From JBOHNM01 sp050730675 (GTDB lineage: Bacteria; Planctomycetota; Phycisphaerae; Phycisphaerales; UBA1924): a stretch of 27,087 nt of DNA. The notes under the pieces are model-generated. The model made no database searches. It was not told the DNA's origin and saw only the letters and a list, made by a program, of their open reading frames with translations. Positions 7,684-14,810 of this stretch are shown piece by piece. The stretch spans positions 1-27,087 of the forward strand of contig JBOHNM010000042.1 in assembly GCA_050730675.1 (NCBI GenBank), written 5' to 3'. A program made the position numbers and the translations under genes. The first letter of the stretch is position 1; every line of letters starts with the position of its first letter.

Positions 7684-7725
7684 ACTGTCAATCAGGTGCG
7701 CAAAGAAGAAAAGCGACTCGAAGGC

Positions 7726-7786
7726 TTGACGACATGCCGGCGGTGGTGTATTTTACCTTTCGGTTATTTAGCCGATTGGTGAAATA
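7726..7786 (+). promoter_or_regulatory. Promoter and probable ArsR operator of module A
   Basis: TTGACG (7726-7731), a 17-nt spacer and TATTTT (7749-7754) form a sigma70-like promoter. Starting in the -10 hexamer are two imperfect inverted repeats with a common core: ATTTTACC-tttc-GGTTATTT (cores 7755-7764) and ATTTAGCC-gatt-GGTGAAAT (7768-7787, 6 of 8 arm matches). Their centres are 16 bp apart, between -10 and the ATG at 7789. Repression of module A by its first gene product is the natural reading, but this is inferred. Confidence 0.6.
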
Positions 7787-7788
7787 CA

Positions 7789-8139
7789 ATGCCGTCTGAC
7801 CATCTCACCATGACGTTCGGGGCACTCGCCGACCCTACGCGGCGGGCAATTTTGTCGCGACTGGCCGATGGCGAGACGTCTGTGACGGATCTGGCCAAGC
7901 CGTTCAAGATGAGCATGCCGGCGATCTCCAAACACCTGAAGGTGCTGGAGCACGCGGGGCTGATCGCGAGGGGGAGGCGGGCGCAGTGGCGGCCGTGCAC
8001 GCTGAAGGCCGCGGCGCTGAAGGATGTGGCGGACTGGGTGGACCGGTACCGCGAGCACTGGGAACAGAGCCTGGACAAGCTGGACGTTTACCTCAAGCAG
8101 TTGCAAGCGAAGGACAAGAAACATGGCGAGCGCAAGTGA
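7789..8139 (+). CDS. ArsR-family HTH regulator, module A
   Basis: The protein has 116 residues, typical for the family. The winged helix is complete: 'FGALADPTRRAILSRLADGETSVTDLAKPF', the recognition helix 'MSMPAISKHLKVLEHAGLI', then the wing 'RGRRAQWRPCTLK'. The C-terminal helix 'VADWVDRYREHWEQSLDKLDVYLKQL' belongs to the SdpR/PadR-like subgroup usually found next to SRPBCC genes. None of the cysteine metal sites of arsenic or zinc sensors (CxC, CxCxxC) is present, so the signal is more likely organic or a partner protein than a metal. The ORF overlaps the next gene by 17 nt, implying translational coupling. It is probably autoregulated through the repeats just upstream. Confidence 0.9.
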   Translation: MPSDHLTMTFGALADPTRRAILSRLADGETSVTDLAKPFKMSMPAISKHLKVLEHAGLIARGRRAQWRPCTLKAAALKDVADWVDRYREHWEQSLDKLDVYLKQLQAKDKKHGERK

Positions 8140-9136
8140 TGTCGGTGCGGACCGAGAGATTGTTCACATGCGCATGTTCGATGCGCCGCGCGAGTTGGTC
8201 TTCAAGGTATGGACCGACCCGAAGCACGTCGGCCAGTGGTGGGGGCCGCGGGGGTTCTCGACCACGACGCAGAGCATGGAGGTCAAGCCGGGAGGCGTGT
8301 GGCGGTACTGCATGCACGGGCCGGATGGGCGCGACTACGAGAATCGGATCACGTACCAGGAGATCGTGCCTCCGGAGCGGCTGGTGTACAAGCATGGCGG
8401 GGAACTGGACCTGGAGCCGGTGAACTTCCAGACGACGGTGACGTTCGAGGATGTCGGCGGCAAGACGAAGCTGACGATGCGGTCGATCTTCTCTTCGGCG
8501 GCGGTCAAGCGGTTTGTCGCCGAGACGTACGGCGCGGTCGAGGGCGGGAAGCAGCACCTGGATCGACTCGGGGAGTATCTGGCGGAGGCGCAGGGGGCAA
8601 CGGGTGTTGCAGAATTGGGTGTTTCGAAGGGCGATTTCGTGATCTCGCGGGTCTTCGATGCGCCGCGTGAGTTGGTGTGGAGGGCGTGGACCGAGCGGGA
8701 GGGGCTCAACGCGTGGTTCGGGCCCAAGGGCGTGACGATCTCCAAGAGCACGCTCGATCTGCGGGTGGGCGGGGTGTTCCACTATTGCATGCGGACGGCG
8801 GATGGGAAGGACATGTGGGGGAAATGGATCTTCCGCGAAGTGACGCGGCCGGACCGGCTGGTGTTCGTCGCGTCGTTCTCGGATGAGGCGGGAGGGATTA
8901 CGACGCACCCGATGGCGCCGGACTGGCCGCGGGAGATGATCTCTACCATCATCTTTGCGGAGCACGCAGGCAAGGGGCGCGGCACGGTGGTCACCATCCG
9001 GTGGAATGCGATCAATGCGACCGAGGCGGAGCAGCGGGTGTTTGACGGCAGCCACGGGTCGATGCAGCAGGGGTGGACCGGCACGTTCGAGAAACTGGTT
9101 GCCTACCTTGCGGGGTCGAAGGGGGGCGTCGCCTGA
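8123..9136 (+). CDS. Tandem SRPBCC/AHSA1 protein, two START-like domains
   Basis: The protein has 337 residues from an ATG inside the end of the ArsR gene. It holds two complete AHSA1-type domains in one chain, the first about residues 9-155 ('MFDAPRELVFKVWTDPKHVGQWWGPRG') and the second about 170-335 ('VFDAPRELVWRAWTEREGLNAWFGPKG'). Each carries the family's W-x-x-P-x-G...W-G-P pocket-entry region and a C-terminal long helix ending in 'LDRLGEYLA' or 'FEKLVAYLAG'. Most family members have a single domain of ~150 residues, so this is a fusion or internal duplication. START-like folds bind hydrophobic ligands, and some members act as Hsp90 co-chaperones. The ligand here is unknown. The regulator upstream suggests ligand-responsive expression. 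Confidence 0.9.
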   Translation: MASASDVGADREIVHMRMFDAPRELVFKVWTDPKHVGQWWGPRGFSTTTQSMEVKPGGVWRYCMHGPDGRDYENRITYQEIVPPERLVYKHGGELDLEPVNFQTTVTFEDVGGKTKLTMRSIFSSAAVKRFVAETYGAVEGGKQHLDRLGEYLAEAQGATGVAELGVSKGDFVISRVFDAPRELVWRAWTEREGLNAWFGPKGVTISKSTLDLRVGGVFHYCMRTADGKDMWGKWIFREVTRPDRLVFVASFSDEAGGITTHPMAPDWPREMISTIIFAEHAGKGRGTVVTIRWNAINATEAEQRVFDGSHGSMQQGWTGTFEKLVAYLAGSKGGVA

Positions 9137-9178
9137 GCGGTCGGGCGCGCTGGTCGGAATTTTTCACGGAGACTCCGC

Positions 9179-9541
9179 ATGGCACTGTACGTAGATGGCT
9201 TCGTCATCCCGGTCACCAAGAGCAAGCTGGCGGCGTATAAACGCATGGCCAAGGTGGGTGCGAAGGTGTGGATGGACCACGGGGCGCTGGAGTACCGCGA
9301 GTGCGTCGGCGACGACATGGCCGTCAAGTTCGGCCTGCCGTTTCCGAAGCTGGTGAAGACCAAGGCGGGGGAGACGGTGGTCTTCTCGTGGATTGTGTAC
9401 AAGTCCAAGGCGCATCGGAATGCTGTGAACGCCAAGGTGATGAAGGATCCACGGATTGCCAAGATGATGTTGCCGAAGTCGATGCCGTTCGACGTCAAGA
9501 AGATGGCGTACGGCGGGTTCAAGGTGATGGTCGAGGGGTGA
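9179..9541 (+). CDS. DUF1428 (YbaA-like) family protein
   Basis: The protein has 120 residues, matching the family length. Characteristic segments are 'MALYVDGFVIPV', 'YKRMAKVGAKVWMDHGALEYRECVGDD', 'VVFSWIVYKSKAHRNAVNAKVMKDPR' and 'MPFDVKKMAYGGFKVMVE'. DUF1428 proteins have a dimeric ferredoxin-like (ABM-type) alpha/beta-barrel fold and no established activity; relatives with this fold include monooxygenases and stress-response proteins. GGAG lies 7 nt before the ATG. It begins 42 nt after the tandem SRPBCC gene and is probably cotranscribed with it. Confidence 0.9.
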   Translation: MALYVDGFVIPVTKSKLAAYKRMAKVGAKVWMDHGALEYRECVGDDMAVKFGLPFPKLVKTKAGETVVFSWIVYKSKAHRNAVNAKVMKDPRIAKMMLPKSMPFDVKKMAYGGFKVMVEG

Positions 9542-9620
9542 TCGTGGAGCGAGCTGCGCGGGGCTGATGCGGTCCGCCTCGCGGTTCGGTTGATGGTGTG
9601 CAGACTTTGGAGGTCAGCCG

Positions 9621-10016
9621 ATGGATCAGGTACAGAGCGGTGGAGTGTCGAAGGGTGCGATGTGGACCGGCAGGGTGCTTAGCGCGCTGGTGGTGCTGAT
9701 GATGCTGTTCAGCGCGTCAGGGAAGTTTCTCCTCCCGGCGGGGGCGGTTACGGTCTTTGAGCAACTGGGCTGGTCGAAGGAATCGGCGCTCGGGCTGGGA
9801 ATTCTCGAGGTTGCCGTTACAGTCCTCTATGTGATTCCTCGGACACGCATCGTCGGTGCGATCCTGCTCACGGCCTATCTGGGCGGAGCGACGGCAACGC
9901 ACGTGCGGATCAACGACCAGTTCATCTTCCCGGTCATTTTCGGAGTGCTGGCGTGGCTAGGGCTGTGGTTGCGGGATGTACGGTTGAGACCGCTGATGCC
10001 GTTGACGAAGGGGTGA
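9621..10016 (+). CDS. DoxX-like small integral membrane protein
   Basis: The protein has 131 residues with four hydrophobic helices: 'VLSALVVLMMLFSASGKFLL', 'ALGLGILEVAVTVLYVIP', 'IVGAILLTAYLGGATATHV' and 'FIFPVIFGVLAWLGLWL'. The 'SASGKF' turn after helix 1 and the 'TAYLGGATATHVR' stretch are typical of DoxX-like (DUF4260/DoxX_2) proteins. Family members are linked to membrane redox and thiol stress. A GGAGG ribosome site is present. It is the last gene of module A, 79 nt after DUF1428, and converges on the AlkD-like gene. Confidence 0.87.
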   Translation: MDQVQSGGVSKGAMWTGRVLSALVVLMMLFSASGKFLLPAGAVTVFEQLGWSKESALGLGILEVAVTVLYVIPRTRIVGAILLTAYLGGATATHVRINDQFIFPVIFGVLAWLGLWLRDVRLRPLMPLTKG

Positions 10017-10088
10017 TACGACATGGCCGGCTTCGCGCATACCACGGATTGAGGCGCGCGATCGCGGTTCGCGCGGCTACGCGCCGAG

Positions 10089-10856
10089 CTACTCAAGGGC
10101 CTTCAGCGCGTCCTTCCCGACCCAGCGCGGGGCGGGATTGGTCGAATCGGCCAGACGGCGGGCGATGGTCGTGGCCGCGGCGTTGAGATCACGGCTACGC
10201 CGTCCGATCGCCCGGAGGGCCCAATTGGCGCCCTTCTTGACGAAATTCCGTTCATCGGTCGCCGCGAGTTCGACCAGTTCAAGCGGGCGGAGGAAGAGTT
10301 TGTCCTTTAACTCTTTGTTGTGGAGGGCCAAGCAGGCGAGGAGGGCCAGCCCCGCGCGACGGATGAACTCCTCGCGTTTGGCGCACCAGCGTTCGGCGCG
10401 TTCGAACGCGAGCTTGGGGGCGACCTGATCGAAGAGCTTGAAGCAAGCGGTGTCGCAGATGCCCCAGTTGTCGAAGTCCTTTGTCCAGCGGTCCATCTGC
10501 GGGCCGGTGACGAGCGCCGGCTCATCGACGTAGATCGCGACCATGCGGGCTTCGTATTGCCCGGGGCCCTTCCAATCCCAGAGTGCCGCGGCGAGGGCGT
10601 GGTTGCGGGTGGCGTCTTTGCTCTTGGCGCCCTTGGCGACTTTCTGGATCGCGGCCATGCCGACGCCGAAGGCGGTGGAGGCGGAAGGGCCGGTGATTCC
10701 GTAGCGGTTTGCCATGTCGTCGCGGACACGCTGGGTACCGAGGCGTTTGAGTGCGTCGACGATGGAGCGAGTGCTTGCGTTGACTGAATCGGCGGGCGTG
10801 GACTTGGGTGACGCCTTGCGCGGTTTCTTCGGAGCGGGACTTGAGCGTTTAGCCAT
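10089..10856 (-). CDS. AlkD-like DNA alkylation repair protein
   Basis: The protein has 255 residues. A Lys/Pro-rich N-terminal tail (about 30 residues) precedes HEAT-like helices. The family-typical 'WDWKGPGQYEARMVAIYVDEP' and 'MDRWTKDFDNWGICDTACFKLF' regions contain the W...D residues corresponding to the AlkD active-site face, followed by 'FIRRAGLALLACLALHNK' and 'NFVKKGANWALRAIGRRSRDL'. AlkD-type glycosylases excise bulky or cationic alkylated bases without flipping them. It is the last gene of the six-gene minus-strand module B, 21 nt after the VOC gene, so it is probably expressed with the ArsR/SRPBCC genes. The call to the family is firm; glycosylase activity is inferred. Confidence 0.87.
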   Translation of the reverse strand: MAKRSSPAPKKPRKASPKSTPADSVNASTRSIVDALKRLGTQRVRDDMANRYGITGPSASTAFGVGMAAIQKVAKGAKSKDATRNHALAAALWDWKGPGQYEARMVAIYVDEPALVTGPQMDRWTKDFDNWGICDTACFKLFDQVAPKLAFERAERWCAKREEFIRRAGLALLACLALHNKELKDKLFLRPLELVELAATDERNFVKKGANWALRAIGRRSRDLNAAATTIARRLADSTNPAPRWVGKDALKALE

Positions 10857-10877
10857 GAGTGCATCCTTGATGACGCA

Positions 10878-11279
10878 TCATCCCCGTGCCGCGGCGTGGA
10901 GGTCGCGGCCGACTTCCCAGTGGTGGCCGAACGGGTCGAGGATGCGTCCGAGCCGCCAGCCGTGCGAGTCGGCGACGGGGACGACCTGGTTCGCCCCTGC
11001 CGCGACGGCCTGGTTGCAGACCGCCGCGGGGTCTTCCACGATCAGGAGCATGCGGACCGAGCAGCCGCCGAGGGATTCGGGGCTGAAATTCAGGTGCTCC
11101 TTGGATTCTTCGGCGACCCAGAAGTCTGCTCCGGCGATGGAGAGCCTGGCGACGCCGCCGCCGGGGACGCGGTAGAGTTCGACTGCGTTGAAAGCGGCTT
11201 TGTAGAACGCGACTGCGGCGGGCCAATCGCGCACGGCGAGGGTCGCGGTGATCGCGGTTGGGAATGTGCCTGCCGTCAA
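10878..11279 (-). CDS. VOC-family (glyoxalase-like) protein, module B
   Basis: The protein has 133 residues from a TTG start, preceded by GGAGG at 7-nt spacing within the end of the upstream gene. It contains two beta-alpha-beta-beta-beta modules: 'TATLAVRDWPAAVAFYKAAFNAVELYRV' and 'VRMLLIVEDPAAVCNQAVAAGANQVVPV', ending in 'GRILDPFGHHWEVGR'. This is the extradiol/glyoxalase/bleomycin-resistance fold of the PhnB type, which can bind small electrophiles or drugs or act as a metal-dependent enzyme. It follows the SRPBCC gene by 3 nt, an operon arrangement with likely translational coupling. Substrate unknown. Confidence 0.88.
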   Translation of the reverse strand: MTAGTFPTAITATLAVRDWPAAVAFYKAAFNAVELYRVPGGGVARLSIAGADFWVAEESKEHLNFSPESLGGCSVRMLLIVEDPAAVCNQAVAAGANQVVPVADSHGWRLGRILDPFGHHWEVGRDLHAAARG

Positions 11280-11282
11280 GGG

Positions 11283-11792
11283 TCACCCTCCGGTTGGAGC
11301 CGCCAGCAATTCGTCGAGCCTGTTGTAGCCCGCCGCGACGCCGTGCTCCATGCCCGAGGCGATTGTGGCATCACGTGCTTCCTTGGAGGGGTAGAGGATC
11401 GTCATGGTGAGGAGGGTTTTTCCGCCGTGCTCGGTGAGGGTGAGCGTGCCGACCTGCTCGCCCGACTGCGGCATGCAGCCGAACTCGAAAGTCTCGGTGC
11501 GGACGATGCGCCCGCCCGTGCCGCCGGAGGCAGGAGGTGAGACTTCGCGGTAGGTGCCGCGCATCTGCATCTCTTCGCCGCCGGGCCCGCGCCAGGCCCA
11601 GCGGAAGTTGCCGCCGGCGCGGTGATCCTCCTCGCAGGCGCTCATCTCCCAGCCGGGCGGGCCGAAGAGCCAGCGCTTGAGGAACTCGGGCCTGGTCATG
11701 GCGTTCCAGACCACGTCGCGTGGCGCTTCGAATACGCGGGTCATGACGATTTCGCGGTCGGTGGGGGTGGTGACTTTGAGTGTGTTGATCAT
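11283..11792 (-). CDS. SRPBCC/AHSA1-family protein, module B second copy
   Basis: The protein has 169 residues from the ATG at 11792; the frame continues upstream, but it overlaps the membrane-protein gene and loses domain content. The AHSA1 pattern is clear: 'MTRVFEAPRDVVWNAMTRPEFLKRWLFGPPGW', 'GGNFRWAWRGPGGEEMQMRGTYREV', 'TLTLTEHGGKTLLTMTILYPSKEARDATIASGMEHGVAAGYNRLDELLA'. It is clearly paralogous to the SRPBCC protein two genes upstream (12253-12753). Two divergent copies in one operon suggest paired or heteromeric binding partners. Ribosome site weak. Confidence 0.88.
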   Translation of the reverse strand: MINTLKVTTPTDREIVMTRVFEAPRDVVWNAMTRPEFLKRWLFGPPGWEMSACEEDHRAGGNFRWAWRGPGGEEMQMRGTYREVSPPASGGTGGRIVRTETFEFGCMPQSGEQVGTLTLTEHGGKTLLTMTILYPSKEARDATIASGMEHGVAAGYNRLDELLAAPTGG

Positions 11793-11830
11793 GGGAGTCT
11801 CGTTGAGATTGAGTTGGCGGATTGATGTGT

Positions 11831-12256
11831 TCAGGCGGGCTGTGCTTGCAATTGGCGCTGGCGGAGGAGGCCGCCGATCCAGGCGCAGGGGAGGGAGATG
11901 GCGACCAGGCCGAGGTTGAACCAGACGGGGCCGAATTCGGGGCCCTTGTTCCAGTGCATCGCCACACCGATGGTGCTGAGGACGACGCCGATCCAGCCGA
12001 AGAGCATGGCGTGCCACATCGGGCGGGCGCGGCCGATCACGGCGGTGACCCACGCGGCGAGGATGCCGTAGGGGATGCGGTAGGCGAGGGCCACGATCCA
12101 CAGGTGCGTGTCCATGGGTTGCATCCAGGGCGGGTATACCCCAGAGGCGTGGAGGGCGGCGTCGGTGCCCATCGAGGTGATGAAGATCACGACGATGCCG
12201 GCGAGGATGGCGCCTGCGCTGCGGAGCGGGCTGCCGCGGGGTGGGGAGTTGTTCAT
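11831..12256 (-). CDS. Four-helix membrane protein, module B
   Basis: The protein has 141 residues with four predicted transmembrane segments: 'AGAILAGIVVIFITSMGTDA', 'LWIVALAYRIPYGILAAWVTA', 'MWHAMLFGWIGVVLSTIGVAM' and 'WFNLGLVAISLPCAWIGGLL'. Its ATG overlaps the stop of the preceding SRPBCC gene as ATGA (4-nt overlap), so translation is coupled. I do not recognise a functional family, though similar four-helix proteins commonly accompany SRPBCC genes in planctomycetes. A role in export or in membrane delivery of the SRPBCC ligand would fit but is speculation. Confidence 0.75.
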   Translation of the reverse strand: MNNSPPRGSPLRSAGAILAGIVVIFITSMGTDAALHASGVYPPWMQPMDTHLWIVALAYRIPYGILAAWVTAVIGRARPMWHAMLFGWIGVVLSTIGVAMHWNKGPEFGPVWFNLGLVAISLPCAWIGGLLRQRQLQAQPA

Positions 12257-12753
12257 GAGGCGAGCACCCCTGAGGCGAGCAGCGAGTCGAGCTTGTTGTA
12301 GACGCCGTCGATGGTGCGGATGCCCGACTGCATGACGGTGTCGCGCAGGGCCTTGGTGGCGTAGCGGAGCGTGCTGGTGAGGGTGGTCACGCCGTCGCGC
12401 TCGGAGAGAACGGTGGTGACGAGTGTTTCGTCGGAGCCTTGGGCGGGGCAGCCAACGATCGTTTGCGTGTGGACGATGCGGTCGGGGCGAGAGAGTTCGC
12501 GGTAGGTGCCGCGGAGGTCCATTTCGTTGCCACTGGGATTGCGCACGACGTAGCGATAGCTGCCGCCGATGTGCAGGTCGGCGTCGCACGTCACGAGTGT
12601 CCAGCCTGGTGGGCCCCACCAGCGGCGGAGGAGTTCGGGCTTAGTCCAGGCGTCGAAGACGATGGCGCGGGGGGCTTCGAAGATGCGTGTCATCGTGATT
12701 TCGAGGTCGCTGGGGAGTGAGAGTTGGGTGGTGTGCTTACTGGCCACGGTCAT
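12253..12753 (-). CDS. SRPBCC/AHSA1-family protein, module B first copy
   Basis: The protein has 166 residues from the ATG at 12753, with AAGGAGG 7 nt upstream inside the ArsR gene. Domain landmarks are 'MTRIFEAPRAIVFDAWTKPELLRRWWGPPGW', 'IGGSYRYVVRNPSGNEMDLRGTYREL', and a C-terminal helix 'RDTVMQSGIRTIDGVYNKLDSLLASG'. It overlaps the ArsR gene by 17 nt, exactly as in module A, and ends in an ATGA overlap with the membrane-protein gene. Predicted cytoplasmic hydrophobic-ligand-binding protein. Ligand unknown. Confidence 0.9.
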   Translation of the reverse strand: MTVASKHTTQLSLPSDLEITMTRIFEAPRAIVFDAWTKPELLRRWWGPPGWTLVTCDADLHIGGSYRYVVRNPSGNEMDLRGTYRELSRPDRIVHTQTIVGCPAQGSDETLVTTVLSERDGVTTLTSTLRYATKALRDTVMQSGIRTIDGVYNKLDSLLASGVLAS

Positions 12754-13159
12754 GGCGGACCTCCTTGCGTTTGAGCTTGGGTTTGGGGGAGTCTGGCGCG
12801 GCGATCGAGACGCGGTTCGGCGCGGGCTTGCCCTGAATCTCGGCGAGCAGCCCGTCGAGGATCTGGAAGCGGGCCTCCCATTGCAAGCGGTAGCCCTCGG
12901 TCCAGTCGGCGACATCCTTCAGGGGCGCGGCATCGAGGCGGCACATGTGCGAGCGGCCTTCGACGCGGCGCTTGACGAGCCGGGCACGTTCGAGGACGCG
13001 GACGTGCTTGGAGGCCGCGGGGAAGGACATTTTGAGGGGCGAGGTGAGTTCGCTGAGGTTCTGCTCGTGGCCCGCGAGACGGCGGAGGATGGCGCGGCGG
13101 GCGGGGTGGGCCAGTGCGTGGAAGACACGGTCGAGTGTGGGGGAGTGATCAAGAACCAT
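12737..13159 (-). CDS. ArsR-family HTH regulator, module B
   Basis: The protein has 140 residues from the ATG at 13159; a 12-codon upstream extension is rejected because the promoter occupies it. The winged helix reads 'VFHALAHPARRAILRRLAGHEQNLSELTSPL', recognition helix 'MSFPAASKHVRVLERARLV', wing 'RRVEGRSHMCRLD', then 'VADWTEGYRLQWEARFQILDGLLAEI'. No metal-binding cysteine motif is present. A basic C-terminal tail (KPKLKRKEVRHDRGQ) is longer than in its module A counterpart. It heads a tight six-gene operon. The promoter carries two perfect palindromes, so strong autorepression is expected. The mRNA is probably leaderless. Confidence 0.9.
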   Translation of the reverse strand: MVLDHSPTLDRVFHALAHPARRAILRRLAGHEQNLSELTSPLKMSFPAASKHVRVLERARLVKRRVEGRSHMCRLDAAPLKDVADWTEGYRLQWEARFQILDGLLAEIQGKPAPNRVSIAAPDSPKPKLKRKEVRHDRGQ

Positions 13160-13205
13160 ATGGTTTAATATACCCGCGGAAGCGGTGACTGTCAACCAAT
13201 TGGTT
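13154..13205 (-). promoter_or_regulatory. Promoter with two perfect 12-bp palindromic operators, module B
   Basis: On the minus strand TTGACA (13195-13190), a 17-nt spacer and TATATT (13172-13167) form a near-consensus promoter, with the ATG 7 nt after the -10. Two perfect palindromes flank it: AACCAATTGGTT (13194-13205), touching the -35, and AACCATATGGTT (13154-13165), covering the start codon. Their centres are 40 bp apart, close to four helical turns. On the minus strand both are preceded by TTA (TTAAACCAwwTGGTT). This is a textbook layout for repression by a dimeric winged-helix protein. Confidence 0.85.
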
Positions 13206-13274
13206 TAACAATTTTTTCGAGGTCGCAGTTGCCGCGGCTGCGGCGCGGGCGATTCGTGGATCGGGAGCGACAGC

Positions 13275-14810
13275 TTAGTGGCCGTACTTTTGGCCGACAA
13301 AGTGGAAGCCCACCGCCGCGACGTGGAAGCAGAGGGGGCGTGCATCGCCCGCGAATCGGGCGGCGGTTGGCGAAGTGACATCGCCGGCGACAGGAAAGCA
13401 ATCGTCGATTGGAATGTTGAGCATGATCTCCTGGCGCAGCACGAGGCCGGTGGCGGGCTCGATGCACATGGCGCGGTCCTGTGGAACGATGTATTCGAGC
13501 ACGGCCCGCCAAGAGTTGAAGCAGCGGCTCCATGGAGCGGGCAGTGCGGGCTCTGGCACCGGGACAAGGCGGGCGGATGCCTCAGGCGCGGATCCAGTGC
13601 CGGGATCAAGCGTCAAGTGCAGTGTGCCGTCGGTCTTGCGTTGGAGGTCGGCTGAGGCGGGGAGGTGCATGGGCACGCCGTCGGTCAGGAGGCGTGTGAC
13701 CAGGGCGTGGGGCAGGCTGGTGATGGCGGTGGAGAGGAAATGGATGCCGCGGGTACTGGTGGCGGGGTTGACGACGTGGATCCGCCAGTTGGACTGGATG
13801 GGTGAGGGCCAGAGACGACGCATGCGGCCGAAGCGGGCGGGACCGAAGTGGCCGTGGCGAAAGGTGAGGAATGAAAAGACGGCGTAGCGGCCGTCGGGGC
13901 CGAGTCGCTGGATTCGCAGCGCCGGTGGGGCGATGCGTTGGAGGGTGTCGGCATCGACGAGGTAGTTGATGTAGACGACATCGCGGATGTCGCTGGCCAT
14001 GGCGGCCGAGGGGATGCGGTGAGCGATTGCACGCAGCAGATGGCTGTTGGCGATGAGGTTACAGAAGCGGGGAAAGAGGCCGCGGCCGGGGTGGCGCCAT
14101 GGCGCATCGGCGATGGGATTCGACGGAGGTCGGCCGCGGGCGAAGACCGCTTCGCTCACGCCCACCAGCCAGGCGATCAACAGCACGAAGGCGAGTGCGT
14201 TGGCGCCGGAGGCGGACTTGGACATGACGGGGTGGCGGGTGAGTGAATCGGGGAGAAAGACCGCCGCGGTGCCGAGTGCGAAGAGGATCCACGTGATCGT
14301 GGCAAGCCAGGCGAGGCGCCTGGAGCAGACGCCCGCGGCGATGAAGCACCATGTCCAGCAGAAGGCGCCGGCGAGGTAACCGATGGGGCCGAAGCCGGCG
14401 ATCATCGTGAAGAGGTGCGATTCGAGGGCGGCGTATGGGGCGATGTCGCCGGTGGAGAGTGCTTGCTGGGCGACTTGCACGCCGTTCCAGGTCCAGAGCA
14501 ACTGACCGGTTTGGTCGGGAACGACGCCGGCGAGGGTGGTGAGCAGCGCGAGCCACGCGGGGAGACGTGAGATCCAGCGAGTGCGGACAAGGGCGAGGCC
14601 GAGCAGGATGTCCGAGGCAGCGGTGACCTGCCAGCCGGACCAACCGAGGCGCCAGAGCCATGGGTGCTCGGCGACGAAGCGGGTGCGGTCGGCGAGCTGG
14701 TGACGATCGTCGGCGAGCTGGGCGCAATGGCGGGTGTGGAGGCGATCTTCGAGGCGGCGCTGCGGGCGGGGGCGCACCCGAGCTTTCATCCTAAGAGTGA
14801 ACGGCTGCAC
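13275..14810 (-). CDS. Membrane domain fused to DUF2071-like domain
   Basis: The ORF has 511 residues. The N-terminal part, from about residue 45 ('RTRFVAEHPWLWRLGWSGWQVTAASDILLGLAL'), contains around six hydrophobic helices through ~residue 240. The C-terminal ~240 residues ('MASDIRDVVYINYLVDADTLQRIAPP', 'RYAVFSFLTFRHGHFGP', 'NWRIHVVNPATSTRGIHFLST') match DUF2071/YqjF-like proteins, which share the acetoacetate-decarboxylase-like fold. Function unknown. The first ~35 residues are the antisense of an aminopeptidase coding segment and look unnatural (RVRPRPQRRLEDRLHTRH), so the native start has probably been lost. The start given is the first ATG of the frame; an ATG at 14789 is equally possible. 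Confidence 0.7.
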   Translation of the reverse strand: MQPFTLRMKARVRPRPQRRLEDRLHTRHCAQLADDRHQLADRTRFVAEHPWLWRLGWSGWQVTAASDILLGLALVRTRWISRLPAWLALLTTLAGVVPDQTGQLLWTWNGVQVAQQALSTGDIAPYAALESHLFTMIAGFGPIGYLAGAFCWTWCFIAAGVCSRRLAWLATITWILFALGTAAVFLPDSLTRHPVMSKSASGANALAFVLLIAWLVGVSEAVFARGRPPSNPIADAPWRHPGRGLFPRFCNLIANSHLLRAIAHRIPSAAMASDIRDVVYINYLVDADTLQRIAPPALRIQRLGPDGRYAVFSFLTFRHGHFGPARFGRMRRLWPSPIQSNWRIHVVNPATSTRGIHFLSTAITSLPHALVTRLLTDGVPMHLPASADLQRKTDGTLHLTLDPGTGSAPEASARLVPVPEPALPAPWSRCFNSWRAVLEYIVPQDRAMCIEPATGLVLRQEIMLNIPIDDCFPVAGDVTSPTAARFAGDARPLCFHVAAVGFHFVGQKYGH

